From contig CAZWHW010000012.1 of NCBI GenBank assembly GCA_964633815.1, positions 1 through 49,714 on the forward strand: 49,714 nucleotides of DNA. Reading direction: 5' to 3'. This document shows positions 43,577 through 49,714 of the stretch, one piece after another. The position numbers and the translations under genes are program-made. How positions within the stretch are numbered: the stretch's first letter is position 1; the number at the start of each line of letters is the position of its first letter. The notes under the pieces were generated by a model. The model was given only the letters and a program-made list of their open reading frames with translations. It did not search any database and was not told the DNA's origin. Origin of the DNA: CALKZN01 sp964633815. Lineage in GTDB: Bacteria; Pseudomonadota; Gammaproteobacteria; Arenicellales; Arenicellaceae.

Positions 43577-44440
43577 TTAAATGATTGGAATCAGTGGCTT
43601 TTGCCCGTAAGTGATTCTTGGGTGTCCTGCATAATCTTCACGCGTGTTGATATTCACAAAGCCAGCGTCTGCTAATAACGTGTGAGTTCGCTCAGCTTGC
43701 TGAAAACCATGTTCTAAAATCAACCAGCCTTCAGCATGTAAATAATGTTGCGCGTTGGATACAATGTGTTGAATATCAAAAAAGCCATCAGGGCCGCTGG
43801 CAAGCGCTGAACGCGGTTCAAAGCGCAAATCACCTTGTTGCAAATGTGGATCCAGATTTTCAATATATGGCGGGTTGCTACAGATAATATTAAAACGCTG
43901 TTCGCCGAGATGACTAAACCAATCACTATTTAAAAACTCTACATTGGACAAGCCTAATTGTTCAGCATTTTGTTTGGCAACTTGTAAAGCATCTACTGAT
44001 TTGTCTGTGGCTGTGATAAAGGCGTTGGTCAATTCACTGGCTAGTGCTAAGGCAATTGCGCCACTGCCAGTGCCTAAATCGGCAACACTCATAATGCCTT
44101 GAAAAGGCAGTTGGGCTTTTTCTAAAGCAACCTCAACTAGCACCTCGGTTTCTGGGCGAGGGATAAGTGTCGCTGAATTCACATTCAGGCTTAATGACCA
44201 AAATTCACGCGCACCTAAAATATAAGCAATCGGTTCACCATTTTTACGACGCTCAATAAGATTTTTAAATTCGGCGACTTGATCTTCGCTCAACTCTTCT
44301 TCTTGGTAGGTCAACAACCAAGCACGTGACTGCTTGAGGCTATGACCTAGTAAAATTTCTGCATCAATTTCTGGTGAGCTAGAAGCATCGAATAAGTTAA
44401 GCATGGCATCAGCCAAAGCGTTTTGAACGGTGGTGTTCAT
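43577..44440 (-). CDS. prmC: peptide chain release factor N5-glutamine methyltransferase
   Basis: Methylates the glutamine of the GGQ motif in RF1 and RF2. The 287-residue protein has an N-terminal helical domain, the AdoMet motif VADLGTGSGAIALALA and the catalytic ICSNPPY. LIPRPETEVLVE is the standard family motif. It follows prfA by 11 bases, matching the conserved hemA-prfA-prmC order and its substrate relationship with RF1. Confidence 0.95.
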   Translation of the reverse strand: MNTTVQNALADAMLNLFDASSSPEIDAEILLGHSLKQSRAWLLTYQEEELSEDQVAEFKNLIERRKNGEPIAYILGAREFWSLSLNVNSATLIPRPETEVLVEVALEKAQLPFQGIMSVADLGTGSGAIALALASELTNAFITATDKSVDALQVAKQNAEQLGLSNVEFLNSDWFSHLGEQRFNIICSNPPYIENLDPHLQQGDLRFEPRSALASGPDGFFDIQHIVSNAQHYLHAEGWLILEHGFQQAERTHTLLADAGFVNINTREDYAGHPRITYGQKPLIPII

Positions 44441-44451
44441 AAATGAAAAAT

Positions 44452-45543
44452 TTATTCTCCCAATTCGGCTAATTGATCCGCTTGATATTCAGAAATGAGC
44501 GGATTGATGACTTGCCCCAGTTCACCTGTCATCACCACATCTAGTTTGTAAAGGGTGAGGTTAATACGATGATCGGTCACCCGACCTTGTGGATAGTTAT
44601 AGGTGCGAATGCGTTCTGAACGGTCGCCACTGCCGACCAAGTTTTTACGGGTTTCGGCTTGCTCGTTTTGTTGAGCACTGCGCTCAGCGTCCAAGATTCT
44701 AGCTTTTAGCATCGACATGGCGCGGGCTTTGTTCTTGTGCTGTGATCGATCATCTTGGCATTCCACCACAGTGCCTGTTGGCAAATGTGTTAAACGTACT
44801 GCCGAGTCGGTTTTATTAACATGCTGCCCACCTGAGCCTGAAGCGCGAAAAGTGTCCACGCGTAAATCTGCAGGATTGATATCAATATCATCATCAATTT
44901 CATCGGCTTCGGGAAGAATAGCAACAGTGCATGCCGAGGTATGCACCCGGCCTTGAGTTTCTGTTTCTGGCACGCGTTGCACACGGTGTGCTCCCGATTC
45001 AAATTTCATTTTTGAATAAGCGCCATGGCCTACCACGCGGCAGATGATCTCTTTGTAACCACCATGCTCACCTCTATTTTCATTTAATATTTCAACTTGC
45101 CATTTTTGTGTGGCTGCATAGGTTGAATACATTTTGAATAGGTCACCAGAGAAAATTGCTGCTTCATCGCCTCCCGTGCCAGCGCGAATCTCTAAAAAGA
45201 TATTGCGGTCATCATTCGGGTCTTTTGGTAGCAACAGGATTTGTAATTGTTGTTTTAAAGTTTCAATTTCGCCGCCAGCTTCGCGCATTTCTTCTTGCGC
45301 CATTTCTTTCATTTCTGTGTCGCCGCCAGCTTCATCGAGCATTTCTTTGGCACTGGCATAGTCACCTTCAAGTTGAGTAAAGCGCTGATAGCTATCAACG
45401 ATCGGGTTGATATCGGATAGTTCAATATTCAATTTACGGAATTGATTTTGATCTGAGATCACCTCAGGGTCTGACAATAAATGCCCGATTTCTTCTTGGC
45501 GTTCAATTAAATTATCAAGTTTTAAGCGTAATGATTCTTTCAT
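44452..45543 (-). CDS. prfA: peptide chain release factor 1
   Basis: Recognises UAA and UAG stop codons. The 363-residue protein has the codon-recognition PxT-type tripeptide in RVPETETQGRVHTSAC (PET), the peptidyl-transferase centre motif SGSGGQHVNKT and the C-terminal class 1 RF domain. The PxT form marks RF1 rather than RF2 (SPF), and there is no programmed frameshift. Located between hemA and prmC. Confidence 0.96.
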   Translation of the reverse strand: MKESLRLKLDNLIERQEEIGHLLSDPEVISDQNQFRKLNIELSDINPIVDSYQRFTQLEGDYASAKEMLDEAGGDTEMKEMAQEEMREAGGEIETLKQQLQILLLPKDPNDDRNIFLEIRAGTGGDEAAIFSGDLFKMYSTYAATQKWQVEILNENRGEHGGYKEIICRVVGHGAYSKMKFESGAHRVQRVPETETQGRVHTSACTVAILPEADEIDDDIDINPADLRVDTFRASGSGGQHVNKTDSAVRLTHLPTGTVVECQDDRSQHKNKARAMSMLKARILDAERSAQQNEQAETRKNLVGSGDRSERIRTYNYPQGRVTDHRINLTLYKLDVVMTGELGQVINPLISEYQADQLAELGE

Positions 45544-45673
45544 TAGTGTGTGGCTGTGTTATTTAGCAAAGTGTTTAGCAAAAAAGTTTTCGCGGTTTTT
45601 ATAGTGAAATGAAAAGCAAAGTTCTGCTTGGCAACGATTAAATTATTTTCGCTTGGTTTCGGCTGGGCTCAGC

Positions 45674-46999
45674 CTAATGTTTTTTGTCGGAATTGTCGAG
45701 ACCGTCTTTATTCAAATCTGTTGGTTGTTCAAATTGCTCATTATGCTCAAAGTTGCTTGGTTTGAGGCCAAACAAAGTGCGAGCAGCACTGAGAATTTGC
45801 TCATCACTGTTGTTATTAATTTCAGTGGTAGGCTGGTGTAAGAATTTATGTGAAATAGCGTGAGCAAATTGCTTAAGCACTTCTTCAGCTTCATCACCTG
45901 CTTGAATGCGTTTGAGACTTTTCTCAAGCTCGATATTGCTTAATGACATTGTTTGTTGACGTAAAGCGCGCATTAATGGTTCATGATCCAAATTGTTCAA
46001 CCAGTGTACGAATTGTGCAGTTTGGCCATCTATAATTTGTTCAGCATGTTCTGCCGCACGTTTGCGCGAATCCATGTTCTCGCTTACGACTTCACGTAAA
46101 TCATCCACGGTATAAAGATATACATTTCGAAGTTTTGCGACTTCAGGTTCAATATCTCTAGGCACGGCTAAGTCGACAAAAAACATTCGTTTGTTTTTGC
46201 GCTTTTTGAGTGTGGACTCAATCATACCTTTACCAACAATTGGCAATGTGCTTGCAGTGGAGCTGATGATAATTTCTGCATTGATGAGTTCTTCAGGCAA
46301 TTCATTCAGTTCTACCGCACGACCATCTAAGAGCTTAGCTAGCTCCATTCCGCGTTCTAGTGTGCGGTTTGCAATTGTGAATTGGGTGACACCTTGACTT
46401 TGTAAGTGTTGGGCAGCTAGCTTGATGGTTTCACCAGCGCCAATCATCAGAACACGTTGTGTGGATAAGTCGGCAAAGATTTGTTTGGCTAGATTGACCG
46501 AGGCGTATGCAACAGACACTGCATTTGCGCCAATCGCAGTTTCCGTGCGAACTTTCTTGGCAACTGAAAACGACTGTTGAAATAAACGGTTTAAAATTTT
46601 GCCAGTTTTACCTTCTTGGTGTGCAGTTGAAAAAGCCGTTTTCATTTGCCCAAGGATTTGTGATTCCCCCAGCACCATGGAATCCAAACCAGAGGCAACC
46701 CGAAAAGCATGATTCACTGCTTGATGATTTGGATGTGTATAAAGAAATGGCGAAAGGTCGTCTTTGTGTATGTCTTTATAACCGCAAAGCCATTCCATGA
46801 TTCGCTGCGCTTTGATGTTATCTTGGCGACAATAGATTTCAGTACGATTACAAGTTGAGACAATGCTGGTTTCTTCGAGTTTGGCAAATTGGTGTAAATC
46901 TCTAAGCGCTTCACGCAAGCTATCATCAGGCACAGCGACACGCTCGCGAATATTCACGGGTGCAGTTTGATGGCTGATACCTAATGATAATAAACTCAT
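45674..46999 (-). CDS. hemA: glutamyl-tRNA reductase
   Basis: First committed enzyme of C5 tetrapyrrole synthesis. The 441-residue protein has LLSLGISHQTAPVNIRERVA, the catalytic cysteine in STCNRTEIY (Cys50), an NADPH domain (VLMIGAGETIKLAAQHL) and a dimerisation tail with an acidic, poorly conserved C-terminus. First gene of hemA-prfA-prmC. No ribosome-binding site is visible, and promoter spacing suggests the transcript starts at the ATG. Confidence 0.95.
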   Translation of the reverse strand: MSLLSLGISHQTAPVNIRERVAVPDDSLREALRDLHQFAKLEETSIVSTCNRTEIYCRQDNIKAQRIMEWLCGYKDIHKDDLSPFLYTHPNHQAVNHAFRVASGLDSMVLGESQILGQMKTAFSTAHQEGKTGKILNRLFQQSFSVAKKVRTETAIGANAVSVAYASVNLAKQIFADLSTQRVLMIGAGETIKLAAQHLQSQGVTQFTIANRTLERGMELAKLLDGRAVELNELPEELINAEIIISSTASTLPIVGKGMIESTLKKRKNKRMFFVDLAVPRDIEPEVAKLRNVYLYTVDDLREVVSENMDSRKRAAEHAEQIIDGQTAQFVHWLNNLDHEPLMRALRQQTMSLSNIELEKSLKRIQAGDEAEEVLKQFAHAISHKFLHQPTTEINNNSDEQILSAARTLFGLKPSNFEHNEQFEQPTDLNKDGLDNSDKKH

Positions 47000-47005
47000 G
47001 GCACT

Positions 47006-47034
47006 ATTCTAACGCTTAGCGATAGCCACAACAA
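47006..47034 (-). promoter_or_regulatory. hemA: hemA promoter, predicted leaderless
   Basis: On the minus strand TTGTTG (47034-47029), a 17-base spacer and TAGAAT (47011-47006) form a fair sigma-70 promoter. The -10 ends six bases before the hemA ATG, so transcription would begin at or within one base of the start codon. Confidence 0.5.
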
Positions 47035-47178
47035 TTGATCCTTTTGATAGTCATTATTAATTATGCCGAAAGAAGCCGACTCTGCCGCGTAAACCGTGTG
47101 CTTGTTTAGCAGAATTTACGTGAAATGAAGGAACGTCAGTGGAAGCGCATTTAATCAGGTGATATTCTCAAAAATATA

Positions 47179-47213
47179 TATGCGAATGATTAGCATTTGT
47201 CACCGACCCCTTT
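47179..47213 (+). repeat. hairpin repeat copy 1 (REP-like)
   Basis: A 35-base sequence identical to copy 3 at 49628-49662. It contains an imperfect palindrome (CGAATG, loop ATTAG, CATTTG; one G-T wobble) followed by TGTCACCGACCCCTTT. It is the same sequence that ends the transposase unit, but here no transposase lies on its left side. With inverted copy 2 it brackets the orphan gene at 47506-48762. Confidence 0.9.
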
Positions 47214-47505
47214 TTTTGCAGGATTTGGATATAACATGCATAAAAGCTGGTGAAAGCTGTACCCAATTTGCAAGAAGGGTTTTAATAACTTGTACTATCC
47301 AAGCTGGTGGTTCTGGAACTAGAAACAATCCTTTCATGATAAGCTCAAATACTCGATGCACAATTATTGTAAATGACGCTATTGAACAATGTTCTTCGAT
47401 TCAAATATGCCCTACTAAATCATGTTTTTTTGAACCTCTTCGTCCTCGGTTACCTGTGCTTATATAACTTACTGTGTTTTTGTATGAATAATTAAGTTTT
47501 TTGAG

Positions 47506-48762
47506 ATGATATTGAAAAAAATAATAATCATAATTCCATTAATTTTTGTATTAATAATTATAAATTTATTTTTTAAAAGAGATGATAATCTGAGTGACGA
47601 ATCTATGAGCTTATACAAAAACAACGAGATAAGTGAATCTGCGTTGTATTTGCTTGGTATTTTTGCTGATGAGAAAGAAAATCCTATTGATGAAGGTAAG
47701 AAACTTTTAGTTGAGGTGCAACGAAGTATAGATGATGGCTTTTATAAAGGTTTTTTTGAATACTCATTTAATGTGGAAGAATACTATCCTAAGGGAGAAA
47801 TATTTTGTGATGTGCAACAAAGTGGTTGTATTGACAAGCTTTTTAATGCGGATATTGATATAGATAGATTGCTAAATCGACATGAAACATTAATGGAACG
47901 TTCAACAGTGTTTTTGGATTTTGATGAATTTCAAATATTAGAACCGAGAATTATTAGTTATGAATCTTTTGAATATTTATTAAAAGCTGAACGCATAAAG
48001 GTTTTAGAAGCAATTTTAAAATTTAAACGAGGCGATATAGATTTAGCTGTTACTGCACTTGTTGAGCAATTTAGAAAATTACGATATGTGTTAGCTTTAC
48101 ATGATGATATTACCAAACAGTATTTTTTGCCAAAATTGTCTGAAATTCTTGATGTTTTGAGTGTTATCCTTTCTGAAAATGATCGTAAAATTTTAGAAAT
48201 AACTAATCTGAATTCATCTGAAAAAAGTTTCTTCACTCTTTTAAGTCAAGAGTTTAAGGCTTCCAAAGATTTAATTCTTGAGTTAAATGGATATAACCTT
48301 TTTCAATATTATTATCATGATGAAATTCTCGAAAGAACATACCCTGATTGGCTTCAAAATATGTTGTATAAGCCAAATATGACAATTAATAGTATTGCTT
48401 TATTTTATATCAGAGTCATTAATATGTCACAAATGTCTCCTTCTGAATTTATCGGGACGCTCGAGCAAAAATTCGAATTCAAGAACTCAAGATTATTTAA
48501 TCCATTTGCTAATATGCTTAATAACTACTTACCTCAAGACTCTATTTTTCTTGAACGCCTTGTTGCTAGAACGCAGAATTTTGATGTGAAGATATCCCTC
48601 TTTAATCAATTGCATGGACTATCTGCCCGTAAGTTGACTAATAAAATAAATAATCCGTATTATGGAAGCGTTTTTTTTAAGAGAGAGGATAGTAAGGTTT
48701 GTATACAAGGACCAAAATTGTATGAAATAGAGAATCTAAATTTGATATGTCTTAAAATATAA
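47506..48762 (+). CDS. orphan membrane-anchored protein between inverted repeats
   Basis: I do not recognise this 418-residue protein. It has one N-terminal membrane helix (about 5-24, almost all Ile/Leu/Val) with basic residues before it, then a mainly alpha-helical soluble region, probably periplasmic, that contains a close Cys pair (FCDVQQSGCID). No catalytic motif is visible. Base composition is strikingly more AT-rich than the neighbouring housekeeping genes, in line with acquisition. The ATG has only GAG right before it; a TTG six bases later is an alternative start. It is enclosed by inverted repeat copies 1 and 2 and lies upstream of the transposase in the same direction. Confidence 0.7.
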   Translation: MILKKIIIIIPLIFVLIIINLFFKRDDNLSDESMSLYKNNEISESALYLLGIFADEKENPIDEGKKLLVEVQRSIDDGFYKGFFEYSFNVEEYYPKGEIFCDVQQSGCIDKLFNADIDIDRLLNRHETLMERSTVFLDFDEFQILEPRIISYESFEYLLKAERIKVLEAILKFKRGDIDLAVTALVEQFRKLRYVLALHDDITKQYFLPKLSEILDVLSVILSENDRKILEITNLNSSEKSFFTLLSQEFKASKDLILELNGYNLFQYYYHDEILERTYPDWLQNMLYKPNMTINSIALFYIRVINMSQMSPSEFIGTLEQKFEFKNSRLFNPFANMLNNYLPQDSIFLERLVARTQNFDVKISLFNQLHGLSARKLTNKINNPYYGSVFFKREDSKVCIQGPKLYEIENLNLICLKI

Positions 48763-48847
48763 TTAATTGAAATAATTGGAGTCATATTGGACTACCCTGA
48801 ATTTCTCGGACAGCTTAATTAATGAAATAATAATAAAAGAATAAAAT

Positions 48848-48880
48848 AAAAGGGGTCGGTGACAAATGAGAATCATTTGC
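48848..48880 (-). repeat. hairpin repeat copy 2, inverted
   Basis: Reverse complement of the repeat, 30 of 33 positions identical to copies 1 and 3. Its three changes extend the palindrome to a perfect 7-bp stem CAAATGA, loop GAA, TCATTTG (48863-48879). It forms the left end of the transposase unit (outer edge AAAAGGGG) and the right end of the orphan gene unit. Confidence 0.9.
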
Positions 48881-48946
48881 GTGTTGATTTATCATCGCTG
48901 ACCGTTTAAGTTTAATCAATCTATATTGTGTCGAAAGGAGTCGACT

Positions 48947-49642
48947 ATGCCTAGAAAGCCTCGTGCCTACCTTGCAGGCGTCCCCTGTCATGTGATTACT
49001 CGTGGTAATAACCGTGAAGCTTGTTTTTATTGTGATGATGATTATTTGTTTTATTTGAACTGTCTAGCCGATGCTTGTCAGCGTTTTAAAGTCTCTTTGC
49101 ATGCTTATGTGCTAATGACCAATCACGTGCATTTGCTGATGACGCCAGAAACAGCGGAGGGGATTTCAAGAGTAATGCAGTCACTTGGTCGTCGTTATGT
49201 GCAATACATCAATAAAACCTATCGCCGAACAGGGACTTTATGGGAGGGCAGGCATAAAGCAAGTTTGATTGATGCAGATACGTATTTATTAACTTGCTAT
49301 CGCTATATTGAATTGAATCCTGTGCGGGCTGCTATGGTAAAGCATCCAGCAGATTACCAGTGGTCGAGCTATCGTGTGAATGCAGGCTTGTGTCAGCGAG
49401 GTGAGTTGGCTGTGCATGAATGCTATGCAGACTTAGGCTTAAACAACGAGCAAAGGCACTATGCTTATAGAGAATTATTTTCAATTGATTTGGGAGATCA
49501 AGTGCATGAGATTCGACAGGCAATCAATTTTTCGATGCCATTAGGAAATACTCGTTTTCAGCAACAAATTGAACGAGCATTAGGGCGTAAGCTTGGACAT
49601 CAAGGCTTGGGACGTCCTAAGAAGGCTTATGCGAATGATTAG
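48947..49642 (+). CDS. REP-associated tyrosine transposase (RAYT, Y1/HUH family)
   Basis: Single-strand transposase of the IS200/IS605-related TnpA-REP group. The 231-residue protein has RAYLAGVPCHVITRGNNR at the N-terminus, the metal-binding HUH in TNHVHLL (His60, His62), a probable nucleophile Tyr in GRRYVQYIN (Tyr87) and the RAYT signature RTGTLWEGR and RYIELNPVRA. The ATG at 48947 follows AAAGGAG; an upstream in-frame start at 48926 lacks this. All core residues are intact. It lies between oppositely oriented repeat copies 2 and 3, and its last codons and TAG are inside copy 3. Confidence 0.93.
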   Translation: MPRKPRAYLAGVPCHVITRGNNREACFYCDDDYLFYLNCLADACQRFKVSLHAYVLMTNHVHLLMTPETAEGISRVMQSLGRRYVQYINKTYRRTGTLWEGRHKASLIDADTYLLTCYRYIELNPVRAAMVKHPADYQWSSYRVNAGLCQRGELAVHECYADLGLNNEQRHYAYRELFSIDLGDQVHEIRQAINFSMPLGNTRFQQQIERALGRKLGHQGLGRPKKAYAND

Positions 49643-49662
49643 CATTTGTCACCGACCCCTTT
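49628..49662 (+). repeat. hairpin repeat copy 3, overlaps transposase stop
   Basis: Identical over 35 bases to copy 1. The palindrome CGAATG-ATTAG-CATTTG places the TAG stop codon of the transposase in the hairpin loop. Outer edge CCCCTTT mirrors AAAAGGGG of copy 2, so copies 2 and 3 are terminal inverted repeats of the transposase unit. Confidence 0.9.
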
Positions 49663-49714
49663 CTTCGTTGAAATTGATCATGATTTATGAGACTGTGTGC
49701 TGAAAATAACATCT

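Larger units (their letters stand above)
47000..47505. other. 506-base gap between hemA and the orphan gene
   Basis: Contains the hemA promoter, repeat copy 1 (47179-47213) and a plus-strand open stretch that is open to 47467. That stretch (Cys-rich, for example AGESCTQFARR, CTIQAGGSGTRN) has no usable start with a ribosome-binding site and its frame runs back through the repeat. I see no RNA gene or clear coding unit. In many gammaproteobacteria lolB starts divergently from hemA here; it is not present. Confidence 0.6.

Noticed and set aside
45661..45674. Terminator between hemA and prfA
   Set aside because: Only a 4-bp stem without a T-run; hemA, prfA and prmC are probably co-transcribed.
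47159..47467. 102-codon ORF through repeat copy 1
   Set aside because: Its only start is a GTG outside the repeat without a ribosome-binding site, the frame is dictated by the repeat, and the product is unrecognisable.

Overview
The window reads as a chromosomal segment of a gammaproteobacterium with a rather AT-rich genome. The evidence is gene order: ftsY-ftsE-ftsX-rpoH; rsmD-coaD-yfhL; leuS-lptE-holA followed by proA-nadD-rsfS-rlmH; maf-rng-yhdP-nit-tldD-pmbA; DUF502-aspS-nudB; and hemA-prfA-prmC are classic gammaproteobacterial blocks, several in the Pseudomonas-type arrangement. I cannot place it to order or genus from the sequence alone. Coding density is high, genes usually touch or overlap within blocks, and no rRNA, tRNA or CRISPR array was seen.

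Layout. 1-2.7 kb: end of a small conserved gene with an in-frame stop, glutathione reductase, and the heat-shock sigma factor rpoH, whose upstream region carries a perfect CIRCE (HrcA operator). 2.7-7.7 kb: cell division and SRP-receptor genes, rsmD, coaD, a ferredoxin, and two small PEGA-like lipoproteins. 7.9-10.9 kb: PBP1b with a TPR lipoprotein resembling the PBP1b activator LpoP. 11.1-21.2 kb: ilvE, leuS, lptE, holA, proA, a fused nadD-rsfS reading frame that appears to start at CTG, rlmH, maf and an RNase G that stops before its zinc-link. 21.3-31.7 kb: yhdP, a nitrilase-family amidase, tldD/pmbA, DUF502, aspS and nudB. 31.8-43.6 kb: a mosaic of single genes (GT2 glycosyltransferase, murB, prfC, gluQ, apeB, a membrane J-domain protein, several unknowns, a secreted GlcG/HbpS-like protein, an aromatic aminotransferase, a DUF455 ferritin-like protein). 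43.6-47.0 kb: prmC-prfA-hemA.

47.0-49.7 kb is the accessory part. Three copies of a ~33-35 bp hairpin-forming repeat (two identical direct copies, one inverted) bracket first an AT-rich orphan gene for a membrane-anchored 418-residue protein and then a REP-associated (Y1/HUH) transposase whose stop codon lies inside the last repeat. It is the best candidate for a mobile or domesticated unit here.

The strongest observations are the CIRCE site in front of rpoH (coupling HrcA and sigma-32 control), the CTG-initiated NadD-RsfS fusion with an internal ribosome-binding site, the repeat/RAYT unit with its passenger gene, the shortened RNase G, and promoter geometry suggesting leaderless mRNAs for murB and hemA. 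Everything here is from reading the sequence; no database search was run.
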